DNA of 64,000 bases. It comes from CAZUDI01 sp964618975 (lineage in GTDB: Bacteria > Desulfobacterota > Desulfomonilia > UBA1062). Below are positions 27,309 to 36,035 of this stretch, in pieces. A model generated the notes under the pieces. It saw nothing but the letters and a program-made list of their open reading frames with translations, had not been told where the DNA came from and did no database searches. Position 1 is the first letter of the stretch. The number at the start of each line of letters is the position of its first letter. A program made the position numbers and the translations under genes. The DNA is taken from contig CAZUDI010000015.1 in NCBI GenBank assembly GCA_964618975.1, forward strand, positions 1-64,000, read 5' to 3'.

Positions 27309-27540
27309 GACAGACCTCCCTTTGGGGTTCGGTAGTTGCTTCATGATATCATATCGGTGCCAACATATTATTTATTAAGGCTAATTTCGAGAAGGTGGCC
27401 AGGGCGCCGACGGGGCTAATGGGGCATAAATATGGGTTTCCGGGCCCAAAGAATGGCCATGGGGCCTTTTGACGGCGTAGACGGGACGGATTTGCATACG
27501 AGTTGGGCGCATTTCGTCTATGAGGGCCCTGAAAAGACCT

Positions 27541-27587
27541 CTGAAAAAAAATAATGTCATGCCTGGGAATGAACCCCGGGGCATGAC
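27541..27587 (-). terminator. Intrinsic terminator, leftward, with no gene assigned to it
   Basis: On the minus strand GTCATGCC and GGCATGAC form an 8-bp stem with further pairing inside, followed by ATTATTTTTTTT. It is the clearest rho-independent terminator in the window. No leftward coding gene lies upstream: the nearest gene to the right (27904) reads rightward. Confidence 0.7.
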
Positions 27588-27848
27588 CTGGAGCCTTCGT
27601 GAAGACCGCAAGATCTCCCCAAGCGGACAGGGGCATGCCGTACGGGGGGCGGGCGGTCGCATCAGATCATACAGCCTCAGTCAGGCATGGCGGTGCGATC
27701 TGACACACCCGGTGGGCAAATTGCCGCCCGAGGCGACCAGGAAGGGGCCCTGCTGAGGCTTTCTGTCCAGCCGAAGGGGGTGATGGGCGCTGTACTCCCC
27801 GGCGTGTGCACTGCCCGGCCGGCTACGACCGGGTTGTCTTCGCCTGCA
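27548..27848 (-). ncRNA. Candidate small RNA between the chemoreceptor and a lipoprotein gene
   Basis: A leftward promoter-like sequence (27855-27882) and the strong terminator at 27541-27587 bracket about 300 nt with no plausible protein. The region is G/C-rich with several self-complementary stretches. It does not match the parts of 6S, SRP, RNase P or tmRNA that I can recall. This is a prediction from flanking signals only; the 595-bp gap 27309-27903 holds no other gene that I can support. Confidence 0.3.
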
Positions 27849-27854
27849 TGGTGG

Positions 27855-27882
27855 TTAATATGGGAATGGTAGAGGGTGTCAT
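27855..27882 (-). promoter_or_regulatory. Candidate leftward promoter of the small RNA
   Basis: On the minus strand ATGACA (27877-27882) and TATTAA (27855-27860) are 16 bp apart, matching 5/6 and 4/6 consensus bases. Confidence 0.3.
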
Positions 27883-27903
27883 AGCCTGAAGAAGGAGTGA
27901 GGG

Positions 27904-28392
27904 ATGTCTCTGCGCTGGTGTTCGGCCCTGCCAGTCATCATGGTGTTCTGTTTGATGCCCGGCTGCGCCGGGAACACGGATGATGAGTGGACCCCGTGGT
28001 ACGACTGGCGCGGGGCTGTGCGCCTCACGCTGAAGATCGCGGTGAAAAGCCATCCCGATGGTGCCCAGGTATTCCTTGACGGCGAGTTCCAGGGCACGAC
28101 TCCGCTGGTGCTGGATGTCGAGGTTCCTGCCGATGTCCGCGGTCAGGGCCGGGATATGCGTTCTCTGGACGAGCAGGGGCTGAGGGTGCAGATCGTCAAT
28201 ACCCGGTTTGTCAACGAGCATCCCCTTGAAATCAGACTCGTCAAGGAGGGGTATAAGCCGGTCGCACGCTCGCTCGTCATCGAAGACTATTTTTCCCCCG
28301 ATGCCCTCGAGCACAACAAGCACTATCGTCGTACGTTGGAGATGGATGTCGGGCTGAAGAAATACTGCTGGCTGCGTCGCCTGTGGCATTGA
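27904..28392 (+). CDS. PEGA-domain lipoprotein
   Basis: A 162-residue secreted lipoprotein. The signal ends in the lipobox LMPGC (Cys about residue 22). The following domain contains VKSHPDGAQVFLDGEFQG and GTTPLVLDV, the pattern of PEGA repeats, which are small beta-sandwich surface domains. The residue after the cysteine is Ala, so outer-membrane sorting would be expected under the E. coli rule. The ribosome binding site is AAGGAGTGAGGG. It appears monocistronic; partners are unknown. Confidence 0.75.
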   Translation: MSLRWCSALPVIMVFCLMPGCAGNTDDEWTPWYDWRGAVRLTLKIAVKSHPDGAQVFLDGEFQGTTPLVLDVEVPADVRGQGRDMRSLDEQGLRVQIVNTRFVNEHPLEIRLVKEGYKPVARSLVIEDYFSPDALEHNKHYRRTLEMDVGLKKYCWLRRLWH

Positions 28393-28515
28393 GACGGCCC
28401 GGCAGACAACCCGCCGCTATGCGTCACGGCGTCTCCCCGGCTTAGAGCACACGACGGGAGGGGCCTGCGACATCCCAGGGTTCCCCGGGAATCGGCGTCG
28501 GGACCGTGGCGCTCA

Positions 28516-29580
28516 TCACCCCCCGAAGAGCGTCTGCAGATGCAGCAGTAGTTCGGAATCACCCTCTGCCCGGCAGATCCCCGCAGCGAAGAGTGCCTGG
28601 CCGTCGGTCTTGCCGGTGGTGAGATCCATCCAGTCCTCAAAGGGGGTCCATATCGTCAGGTCGGCCAGAGGTGCAGCTCCTGCGGATGGGGTGCACGTCC
28701 CGTCCGCGATCCTGAAGTGGCAGGTTCCCTCCTGAGGGCCGCTGAAGACGAACTGGATGACCGCCTTGATCCCGCGGGAGGCCTGCGCCTTGAAGCCCAG
28801 GCGCATGATCAGCATGAAGGTCGCGATGCTGTCGGGCCGGGGGACTAGCCTCTGCTGGGTGAATTCGGCCGGGGTCACACCCGCATCGATGCAGGTCTTC
28901 CAGAAGAGGTTGCCCGCCTCCCTGAGCACGTGGCTGTCCGTGATGGGCTGGGTGATGTGCTCAAGGGTCTTGGGTGTGATGCGGAGGTCGCGCACCAGTT
29001 CTCCACCGGCCTGTACGGTGGCCTGCAGGATATCTTCGGCGACGTCTCCAAAGGCGGCCTGATCGAGCATCTCGGCCGCCGGGCGATAGATCTCCGCAAT
29101 GAGTCCGGGCCCGAACAGGTAGCGGACATGGGATGAGAGCTGGTCGAAGATCGACATCTCGGGGAATCCGGCCACGGAGAGCATCACGACCGCCGGATGC
29201 CGCTCCCGGAGCGGATGGCGGGTCACGCCGTCCTTCTGCTCCATGAAAGGCTGGACAACGGGAAGCGTGCGCTCGATGAAGGCCTTCAGTGTCGCGTTCA
29301 TGGTGAAGTGGTACAGGGGGGTGGCGTATATCACGATGTCAGACTTGAGCAACCGGGGGTAGAGTTCATTGGACATGTCGTCCCGGTGGATGCATCTGCC
29401 CGGGGTCTTCGTCCAGCAGGTATAGCAGCCGATGCAGTTTTTCACGGTCTTCTTTGACAGATTCACGGTGTGCACCTCGGCCCCGGCCTTGCGCATACCT
29501 TCGACCAGATGCGAGAGCATCATCCCTGTCTTGCTGACGCCTTTCTGACGGGGGCTGGAATTGATGGCGAGTACCTGCAT
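28516..29580 (-). CDS. Flavodoxin-fold NAD(P)H:FMN reductase fused to an SCP2-like domain
   Basis: About 354 residues. The N-terminal half is an NADPH-dependent FMN reductase-like flavoprotein (INSSPRQKGVSKT near residue 8, flavin phosphate loop; YATPLYHFTMNATLKAFIER). It includes CIGCYTCW, the iron-sulfur flavoprotein-like cysteine pattern, with a further Cys in GRCIHRDD. The C-terminal 100 residues (GIKAVIQFVFSGPQEGTCHF to LLLHLQTLFGG) look like an SCP2 sterol-carrier fold that binds lipids. Start: AAGGAGGG 5 nt before the ATG at 29580. Function is unknown; redox chemistry on a bound lipid or quinone-like molecule is a guess. Confidence 0.72.
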   Translation of the reverse strand: MQVLAINSSPRQKGVSKTGMMLSHLVEGMRKAGAEVHTVNLSKKTVKNCIGCYTCWTKTPGRCIHRDDMSNELYPRLLKSDIVIYATPLYHFTMNATLKAFIERTLPVVQPFMEQKDGVTRHPLRERHPAVVMLSVAGFPEMSIFDQLSSHVRYLFGPGLIAEIYRPAAEMLDQAAFGDVAEDILQATVQAGGELVRDLRITPKTLEHITQPITDSHVLREAGNLFWKTCIDAGVTPAEFTQQRLVPRPDSIATFMLIMRLGFKAQASRGIKAVIQFVFSGPQEGTCHFRIADGTCTPSAGAAPLADLTIWTPFEDWMDLTTGKTDGQALFAAGICRAEGDSELLLHLQTLFGG

Positions 29581-29653
29581 CACATCCCTCCTTGTCCATG
29601 ATTTGATCTGGGCTGCTGCCCGCCGGCGTTCTCAGGGGCATGTCAGCCCCGCT

Positions 29654-30166
29654 CTACCTGCCTTTCTCGAGCAGGCGGGCCCTCAACAGGATGGTGAGCC
29701 GCTCCAGCTCTGACGGGGTGAGCTTGGCGAGGAAGTCGAGGTCCGCCCCGGTGCCCAGGAGCACCCTGATCTCGTCTATCTGGGTGAGCGGAGTGCCCCC
29801 CTGAGGAAGTTCCGGCGGGACAGTGATGGTCCACCGGTGTGAGGCGCTCACCCAGCCGAAGGTGACGATGGAGAGCTCGAGGGTATGGGTTCCCTGATCC
29901 TGAACCCGGGGCGTGTAGCCGAATACGCCGTCCGCCTGCGGGGTTTCCCGTCCGTCCAGATGCCAGATCCTTTCTCCGGGGGGGAACTCTACCACCCAGA
30001 ACTCCCTGGTCTCGCCGATGCATACCTCCACGGCGGCGCTGCGGGGTTGAGCCGTGATGATGCAACCGCACAGGAATAGGGTCGCCATGATGGCAATCGG
30101 CAGAAATCTTTGACCTGGCGTCTCCCGGGTCCGGTCTGTTCGGGGTATGCATCTGGATGGATCCAT
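29654..30166 (-). CDS. Putative lipoprotein, unknown function
   Basis: 170 residues from the start at 30166 (AAAGGAAG upstream). A positively charged start leads to a hydrophobic stretch and the lipobox FLCGC. The mature part has an immunoglobulin-like beta pattern (EVCIGETREFWVVEFPPGE, GTHTLELSIVTFGW, HRWTITVPPELP) and a C-terminal helix (KLTPSELERLTILLRARLL). I do not recognise a family. It lies 73 bp downstream of the start of the flavodoxin-SCP2 gene on the same strand, and could be cotranscribed with it. Confidence 0.6.
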   Translation of the reverse strand: MDPSRCIPRTDRTRETPGQRFLPIAIMATLFLCGCIITAQPRSAAVEVCIGETREFWVVEFPPGERIWHLDGRETPQADGVFGYTPRVQDQGTHTLELSIVTFGWVSASHRWTITVPPELPQGGTPLTQIDEIRVLLGTGADLDFLAKLTPSELERLTILLRARLLEKGR

Positions 30167-30364
30167 GGAGCTTCCTTTCCCGGCGACCAGGACGCCGGAC
30201 CTGATCACCCTGTGCCGCGTTCCCTTCTTGCCAGTAAAACACACCTTCTCTCAAGGGATGTCAACGTCAAATCACCCGGGGCGCAACAAGGGGGCAGGGG
30301 TTGTGCCTATGATTGCGGAGATACATCCCACCTGCGGAGAGTCTGCCGGGTCGCGGCCCGGAGC

Positions 30365-31186
30365 TCACCCACCCTGCGGCGGACGTCCCCGGAAGCCGTC
30401 CATGGCCCGGGAGCCCCCGCTCAGTCGCAAGGCCCAGTCAAAGAACGTCGTGGGGAGAAGCTTCAGGATCTGCATGGCCTTGATGCTCCAGTAGGGCAGC
30501 AGGACATAGGGCCTGTCCTGCCTGACGGCCTCCACGATCCTCTGGGCCGCGTACTCGGCCTTGACCATGGGATTGAGCAGGAAGGGCCTGAAGCCCGAGA
30601 ACATGCCGGTGTCGATGACATAGGGGCAGACGCAGGTCACCTTCACCCCGGACTTGCCGTCCTTCTTCAATTCACGTCGCAGGGTTTCGGACAGCCCCAC
30701 CTCGGCGAACTTGCTCGCGCAGTAGTCCGAAAGCCCGGTCATGCCGAGCAGCCCGCCGGAGGAGGCGATGTTAACGATGTGTCCGGTGCCCCTCTGGGCC
30801 ATCTCCGGCAAGAACTCCTTGGTAAAGTAGACATGGCCCCAGAAGTTGACGTTCATGGTGCGCTGCATCTCCTCCAGGCTGAGGTCCAGGAAGGCCTTGC
30901 CGATGACTATGCCGGCGTTGTTGACGAGGACATCGAGGCGGTGCAGGTCGTTGCGGATGGAGGCGCAGACCGTGGCCACCGCCTCAGGCTTCGAGATGTC
31001 ACAGACATACGTCCCGACGGTGACGCCTTCGGGCCTCAGTTCGTCCGCGAGGCGCTCGAGCCCTCCGGGATCGATGTCCACCAGCGCGAGGTTCGCGCCC
31101 AAGCGGGCGAAGTTGAGGGCCATGAGCCTGCCGATACCACTGGCCGCACCAGTGATGAGGACCTTTTTCCCCTTAAGATCCTGCAT
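30365..31186 (-). CDS. Short-chain dehydrogenase/reductase
   Basis: A 273-residue classical SDR. It has TGAASGIG (NAD(P) binding), an Asp at the end of beta-2 (VDIDPG, favouring NAD), NNAG, the catalytic Ser in IASSGG and YCASK. The long C-terminal segment with hydrophobic stretches (PFLLNPMVKAEYAAQRIVEA and IKAMQILKLLPTTFFDW) resembles the membrane-associated 17-beta-HSD11/RDH10-like group that acts on lipids. Strong AAGGAGG upstream. Substrate unknown. Confidence 0.87.
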   Translation of the reverse strand: MQDLKGKKVLITGAASGIGRLMALNFARLGANLALVDIDPGGLERLADELRPEGVTVGTYVCDISKPEAVATVCASIRNDLHRLDVLVNNAGIVIGKAFLDLSLEEMQRTMNVNFWGHVYFTKEFLPEMAQRGTGHIVNIASSGGLLGMTGLSDYCASKFAEVGLSETLRRELKKDGKSGVKVTCVCPYVIDTGMFSGFRPFLLNPMVKAEYAAQRIVEAVRQDRPYVLLPYWSIKAMQILKLLPTTFFDWALRLSGGSRAMDGFRGRPPQGG

Positions 31187-31229
31187 GTGAAAGACCTCCT
31201 TAATAGATAGGAATTCAATCGATGCCGAC

Positions 31230-31259
31230 AGTATATACTCAGGAGTTTCCGGGAATCAA
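31230..31259 (-). promoter_or_regulatory. Promoter of the SDR gene
   Basis: On the minus strand TTGATT (31254-31259) and TATACT (31230-31235) are 18 bp apart, 44 bp before the SDR start codon. Confidence 0.45.
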
Positions 31260-31454
31260 TCCGAATCATGCCTCAGGACCCTCCCGTCCCGGGGCCTTTC
31301 GTAGGGGAGGAGTTTCGCCCTGAAGGCCGCGGGACCCGGAAGAAAGCGGATCCGATGACACGAAACCACACGTCTGCGGCACCCGAGCAGCTGCCGGTGC
31401 TGTTCACCTCAGGGGTCCACCGGAGGTGGCATCCTTTGCATCACCGTGCCGGCG

Positions 31455-32765
31455 TCATAGGATGTACTTGCTCAGGTCCTCTTTCTGCATGATGGGGTCG
31501 AGCCTCGAGCGTACATATGCGGCGTCCACCTCGATCTGGCCGGGGTTCTCGGAGGCGTCGAAAGAGATTTCCTCGAGCAGCTTCTCCAGCACGGTATGCA
31601 GGCGCCTGGCGCCGATATTCTCGGTGTGGTCGTTGATGTATTCGGCGATGCTGGCGATCTCGTCGATGGCATCTTCACTGAAGACGAGTTCCAGGTCCTC
31701 GGTGCCCAGCAGGGCCTGATACTGCTTGATGAGGGCGTTCTGGGGTTCGGTGAGGATGCGCACGAAGTCCTCGCGGCTCAGGGGGGCCAGTTCCTCGCGG
31801 ATGGGGAAGCGCCCCTGGAGCTCGGGGACCAGATCGGAGGGTTTGCTTACGTGGAAGGCACCGGCCGCTATGAAGAGGATGTGGTCGGTCTTGACCGGCC
31901 CGAATTTGGTGTTGACCGTCGTCCCCTCTACGATCGGCAGCAGATCGCGCTGCACGCCCTCGCGGGAGACGTCGGGCCCGTGGGTCGACTCCCGTCCGGC
32001 CACCTTGTCGAGCTCGTCCAGGAAGACAATCCCGGAGTTCTCCACCCGCTCCCGGGCCTCGCTGGTGACCTTGTCCATGTCGATGAGACGCGAGACCTCT
32101 TCCTGGGTGAGGAACTCGCGGGCCTCCCTGACCTTCATCTTGCGCCGTCGGACCTTCTTGGGCATGATGTTGGAAAACATCTCTTTGAAATCGATGCCCA
32201 TCTCCTCCAGACCCTGGCCGGAGAAGACCTCGATGGAGGGCATGGAGGTCTCGCGCGATTCCACCTCGATGATGCGCTCGTCCAGCACGCCCTCATACAG
32301 CATGGCCCGCAGCTTTTCCCGGCTCTCCGTATGGCTCTCCTGGTCCTTGCGGGGCGGCAGCAGACAGTCGAGGATGCGCTCCTGGGCAAGCTCCCCGGCC
32401 TTGCTCCTGACCTTCTCGCTTTCCTCCTGCTCCACCATCTGTACCCCGGTACGCATGAGGTCCCGGATGATGGACTCCACATCTCTGCCCACGTAGCCCA
32501 CCTCGGTGAACTTGGAGGCCTCCACCTTCACCATGGGGGCGCCGGCCAGACGGGCGAGCCGGCGTGCGATCTCGGTCTTGCCCACCCCCGTGGGACCGAT
32601 GAGGATGATATTCTTGGGGTAGATGTCGTCCCGCATCTCTGCGGTCACCCGCTGACGGCGCCAGCGATTCCTCAGGGCGATGGCCACGGCGCGTTTGGCC
32701 TTGTCCTGGCCGATGATATACTTGTCGAGCTCGGCGACGATCTGTCTGGGGGTCAGTTCGTTCAT
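31455..32765 (-). CDS. hslU: ATP-dependent protease ATPase subunit HslU
   Basis: A 436-residue AAA+ unfoldase that feeds HslV. Walker A is GPTGVGKTE, Walker [10 protein letters not shown], and there is a variable I-domain (about 110-240) and the C-terminal LSKYIL tail that docks into HslV. The gene overlaps hslV by 4 bp. Confidence 0.96.
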   Translation of the reverse strand: MNELTPRQIVAELDKYIIGQDKAKRAVAIALRNRWRRQRVTAEMRDDIYPKNIILIGPTGVGKTEIARRLARLAGAPMVKVEASKFTEVGYVGRDVESIIRDLMRTGVQMVEQEESEKVRSKAGELAQERILDCLLPPRKDQESHTESREKLRAMLYEGVLDERIIEVESRETSMPSIEVFSGQGLEEMGIDFKEMFSNIMPKKVRRRKMKVREAREFLTQEEVSRLIDMDKVTSEARERVENSGIVFLDELDKVAGRESTHGPDVSREGVQRDLLPIVEGTTVNTKFGPVKTDHILFIAAGAFHVSKPSDLVPELQGRFPIREELAPLSREDFVRILTEPQNALIKQYQALLGTEDLELVFSEDAIDEIASIAEYINDHTENIGARRLHTVLEKLLEEISFDASENPGQIEVDAAYVRSRLDPIMQKEDLSKYIL

Positions 32766-33295
32766 GCCAGGTCCTCATAGCTAATATTTTTATTCGTATA
32801 GATGCAGATGTCCGAGGCGATGTCCATGGCCTTTTCCGCAATCTCGCGGGCGGAAAGGTCCGTATTATCGAGCAGGGCCCGGGCCGCGGCCACGGCGTAG
32901 TTCCCGCCCGAGCCGATGCCGCAGACGGCGAAATCCGGCTCGATCACGTCGCCGGTGCCCGAGAGCACGAAGGTCTTGTCGCTGTCCGCGACGATCATGA
33001 GGGCCTCGAGCTTGCGCAGCACGCGGTCGGTCCTCCAGTCTTTGCCCATTTCCACCGCGGCGCGCATGAGGTTGCCACGGTATTCCTTGAGCTTGGCCTC
33101 GAAACGTTCGAAGAGGGTGAAGGCGTCCGAGGTGGAACCGGCGAATCCCGCCAGGACGCGGTCCTCGTGCAGTCGCCGCACCTTCTTGGAGTGTGACTTC
33201 AGCACGGCATCTCCCATGGTGGCCTGGCCGTCGCCGGCCATGACCACGGACCCTTTACGTCTCACACACAGGATGGTTGTGGCGTGTATCTTCAT
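32762..33295 (-). CDS. hslV: ATP-dependent protease peptidase subunit HslV
   Basis: A 177-residue threonine protease of the proteasome beta fold. The nucleophile is the first Thr of TTILCVRR, which here lies at residue 6 after MKIHA. The protein must therefore lose five residues to expose it, unlike E. coli HslV, where only Met is removed. [15 protein letters not shown] and GSGGNYA are family motifs. It overlaps xerC and hslU by 4 bp each. Confidence 0.96.
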   Translation of the reverse strand: MKIHATTILCVRRKGSVVMAGDGQATMGDAVLKSHSKKVRRLHEDRVLAGFAGSTSDAFTLFERFEAKLKEYRGNLMRAAVEMGKDWRTDRVLRKLEALMIVADSDKTFVLSGTGDVIEPDFAVCGIGSGGNYAVAAARALLDNTDLSAREIAEKAMDIASDICIYTNKNISYEDLA

Positions 33296-34173
33296 GTGTC
33301 CTCCCTTGATCGGGGATGTGCCCGCTCATGGATCTCCATGAGTCTGTCCACGGTGACGTGGGTGTAGCGTTGGGTCGTGGAGAGGCTTGCGTGCCCGAGC
33401 ATCTCCTGGATTGACCTGAGATCCGCACCGGCGTCCAGCATGTGGGTGGCAAAGGTATGGCGGATTACGTGGGGACTTACATGCCGCGTCGTCGCGATAT
33501 GCTGTGACCACTGGGAGACGATGCGGCGCATGCTCCTGGAGGTCAGGCGCGTCCCCCGGCGGTTGAGGAAGAGCGGCTCGTCGCTGTAGAGGGGGTCGCG
33601 GATCCCCCGTGTGCTGAGGTAGGCGCGGATGGCCTGCAGGGCCTTGCCCCCCACCGGGACGAGGCGCTGTTTGGCGCCCTTACCCATGACACGCACGACC
33701 CCGGAGGCGATATCAAGGTCCCGGCAATGCAGGGTCTCGGCCTCGCCCACGCGGATGCCCGCGGAGTAGAGGAGCTCCAGGAGGGCTCGGTCCCTGAGGT
33801 CCTCGGTGGCCTCGATCAGGTCGATCATCTCATCCGGGCTCAGGAAGACGGGCAGGCCGTCCTCGTGTTTGAGGGAGCGCACATGGGCGAAGGGGTTGGC
33901 CGTGAGCCTCCCATGTCTGACGGCATAGTCGAAGAAGCCCCTGATGGCGCTGAGCTTGCGGTTGATCGTGGCCCGGTTGTAGTGCTGGTGCAGGCGCATC
34001 AGGTACGCACGCACGCTCATGCGGTCCAGAGAGCTGAGTTGACGCTCCTTGAGGAAGCCTACGAGATCGTCGATATCGTTGGTATAGGCCCGGTAGGTTG
34101 CATGCGACAGCCCCCGAACATCGAGAAGATGGAGGCGGTAGCTCGCGACAAGCTCGTCCAGATCCAATTCCAT
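33292..34173 (-). CDS. xerC: Tyrosine recombinase XerC
   Basis: A 293-residue site-specific recombinase that resolves chromosome dimers with XerD. It has an N-terminal SAM-like DNA-binding domain (about 1-90) and the catalytic set: Arg in [11 protein letters not shown], HxxR in [11 protein letters not shown], His in [15 protein letters not shown] and the Tyr nucleophile of that segment. The start at 34173 has GGGAG 5 nt upstream. The order xerC-hslV-hslU is the one known from other bacteria (codV-clpQ-clpY in Bacillus), so this is a housekeeping Xer, not an integrase of a mobile element. Confidence 0.93.
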   Translation of the reverse strand: MELDLDELVASYRLHLLDVRGLSHATYRAYTNDIDDLVGFLKERQLSSLDRMSVRAYLMRLHQHYNRATINRKLSAIRGFFDYAVRHGRLTANPFAHVRSLKHEDGLPVFLSPDEMIDLIEATEDLRDRALLELLYSAGIRVGEAETLHCRDLDIASGVVRVMGKGAKQRLVPVGGKALQAIRAYLSTRGIRDPLYSDEPLFLNRRGTRLTSRSMRRIVSQWSQHIATTRHVSPHVIRHTFATHMLDAGADLRSIQEMLGHASLSTTQRYTHVTVDRLMEIHERAHPRSREDT

Positions 34174-34322
34174 GGCACTCCCATACACCGAAAGGCGCTA
34201 TGAATCAAGGAACTCGCCACGAGAGGAGATATTGACTGAGCTATCAATTTTCTTGCCTCCCGGGCCGGATTATGGAATAAATAAATTTTACTATCCATCA
34301 TACGAAAGAGTGAGGAGGCGAT

Positions 34323-35612
34323 ATGTCAAACGTAGTTATCGTGAGCGGTGTGAGAACCGCAGTGGGAACCTTCGGGAAGTCCCTCAAGGACGTGCCCGCC
34401 AAGGAACTGGGGGCGCTGGTAATCCGCAGCGCCCTCGAGAAGGCGGGGCTCAAACCTGTGCTCCCTGCCCAGGCGTCAGAGTATGCCCCGGATGCCTGCA
34501 GAGGGGACGGGGTTTCGCCGGTGGAGCAGAAGTACGCCACCTGGGCGGACGGTCTGCAGGAGATCGCGGTCGACGAGGTGATCATGGGCAACGTGCTGCA
34601 GGCGGGTCAGGGCCAGAACCCCGGCCGGCAGGCCATGATCATGGCCGGGCTGCCTAAGGAGACCACGGCCATTTCCATCAACAAGGTCTGTGCCTCGGGC
34701 ATGAAGGCCATCGCCCTGGCGGCCAGCACGATCAAGGCCGGAGACAACGAGGTGGTGCTCGCCGGCGGCATGGAGAACATGAGTGCCGTGCCCTATGCCC
34801 TGGCGGATGCCCGCTGGGGCTTGCGCATGAACATGCCCTTCGGTCAGGTCACGGACCTCATGGTCTTTGACGGACTCTACGAGATCTTCTACGGCTACCA
34901 CATGGGGATCACGGCGGAGAATATCGCCGAGCGCTACGGGATCAGCCGCGCCGAGCAGGACCAGCTCGGACTCGAGAGCCACCAGCGGGCCCGCAAGGCC
35001 ATTGCCGAGGGGCTCCTGAAGGACGAGATCGTGCCGGTGGTCATGCCCCAGAAGAAGGGTGCCCCGGTGATCTTTGACACGGATGAGCGGCCTATGGACA
35101 CCACCCTGGAGAAGATGGGGCAGCTCAAGCCCGCCTTCAAGAAGGACGGCACGGTCACGGCGGGCAATGCCTCGGGCATCAACGATGCCGCGGCGGCCCT
35201 GCTGGTGATGAGCGAGGATAGGGCCAAGGCGCTGGGTCTGAAGCCTATCGCCCGTGTCCGGGGCTATGCCTCCGGCGGCGTGGACCCGGCCTTCATGGGG
35301 CTGGGGCCCATCCCGGCTTGCCGCAAGCTCTTCAACATTACGGGGACGACCATCAAGGACTACGGACTCATCGAGCTGAACGAGGCCTTCGCCTCCCAGG
35401 CGATCGCCTGCATGCGTGAGCTGGGGGCCGACCCATCGATCACCAACGTGAACGGCTCGGGGATCTCCATCGGGCATCCCGTGGGTTGCACCGGTGCCAG
35501 GATTGTGGTGGCGCTGATGAACGAGATGCAGCGCCGGGGAGTGGGGCTCGGTCTGGCCTCCCTGTGCATCGGCGGCGGCCAGGGCATGGCCATGGCCCTT
35601 GAGGCGGTTTGA
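34323..35612 (+). CDS. Acetyl-CoA C-acetyltransferase (thiolase) with an N-terminal-domain insertion
   Basis: A thiolase that interconverts two acetyl-CoA with acetoacetyl-CoA. Catalytic Cys in NKVCASGMKA, the His of SIGHPVGCTGAR and the second Cys in LCIGGGQGMA. It has 429 residues, against about 392 in AtoB/PhaA. The extra length is an insert of about 36 residues (about 45-80, from PVLPAQASEYAP to WADGLQEI), where relatives have a short loop before VDEVIMGNVLQAG. The start has GAGGAGGCGAT upstream. It ends in a strong two-way terminator. No other beta-oxidation or PHB genes are adjacent. Confidence 0.92.
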   Translation: MSNVVIVSGVRTAVGTFGKSLKDVPAKELGALVIRSALEKAGLKPVLPAQASEYAPDACRGDGVSPVEQKYATWADGLQEIAVDEVIMGNVLQAGQGQNPGRQAMIMAGLPKETTAISINKVCASGMKAIALAASTIKAGDNEVVLAGGMENMSAVPYALADARWGLRMNMPFGQVTDLMVFDGLYEIFYGYHMGITAENIAERYGISRAEQDQLGLESHQRARKAIAEGLLKDEIVPVVMPQKKGAPVIFDTDERPMDTTLEKMGQLKPAFKKDGTVTAGNASGINDAAAALLVMSEDRAKALGLKPIARVRGYASGGVDPAFMGLGPIPACRKLFNITGTTIKDYGLIELNEAFASQAIACMRELGADPSITNVNGSGISIGHPVGCTGARIVVALMNEMQRRGVGLGLASLCIGGGQGMAMALEAV

Positions 35613-35646
35613 GGAAGGGTCCCCTTAGGGGATGTTTACGGAAATC

Positions 35647-35681
35647 AAACCCCAAGGGGGGCTCAGCCCCCCTTGGGGTTT
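35647..35681. terminator. Strong hairpin after the thiolase gene
   Basis: Perfect 17-bp arms, AAACCCCAAGGGGGGCT and its complement, with a single C between them, 34 bp after the thiolase stop. TTT follows on the plus strand and the design is symmetric, so it may act in both directions. Confidence 0.7.
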
Positions 35682-35702
35682 CCTGCCTTGGAGCCGGCCT
35701 TG

Positions 35703-35771
35703 TCGTGGGTATGAACCCCTGGGCAAGCCCTGTCCCCTGACGCCGCAAGCGGTAAGGGAAGGCGACCTCTA
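35703..35771 (-). repeat. Dispersed hairpin repeat, copy G (inverted)
   Basis: Read on the minus strand: CCGCTTGCGG, then AGGGCTTGCCCAGGGG and GTTCATACCCACGA. It is the only clear copy in the opposite direction to the others. The rest of the gap to 36035 holds no gene I can support. Confidence 0.6.
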
Positions 35772-36035
35772 GCGCTCCAAAAAGACCAGATCCACGCGAA
35801 AGCCGGGGAGGTGTGTCAGCACCAGAATTTCCCCGGCGGGGCGATTTGTGTCCGGATGCCTTCATTGCTCATGGCGCCAGGGCTGCAGGCCGCCCCCTTT
35901 GGGTGGCGTGATGGCCGCGATCGGTGTGTCTCGGTGGCGTAAGGGAGGCAGAAATCCGGTACCCAAGATACGGTGGCTGTGGTAAGAGATGGTCTTCGGG
36001 ATAAGGGTTTGAGGTCTGTCGTGGGGAGGGGTACA

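Noticed and set aside
27349..27662. Two overlapping minus-strand ORFs of about 95 codons in the gap right of the chemoreceptor
   Set aside because: They run through the terminator hairpin and T-run at 27541-27587 and have no ribosome binding site or motif.
33292..34173. Tyrosine recombinase as a possible integron or phage integrase
   Set aside because: It is in the conserved xerC-hslV-hslU order and has the XerC length and motifs; no att sites, cassettes or phage genes are nearby.
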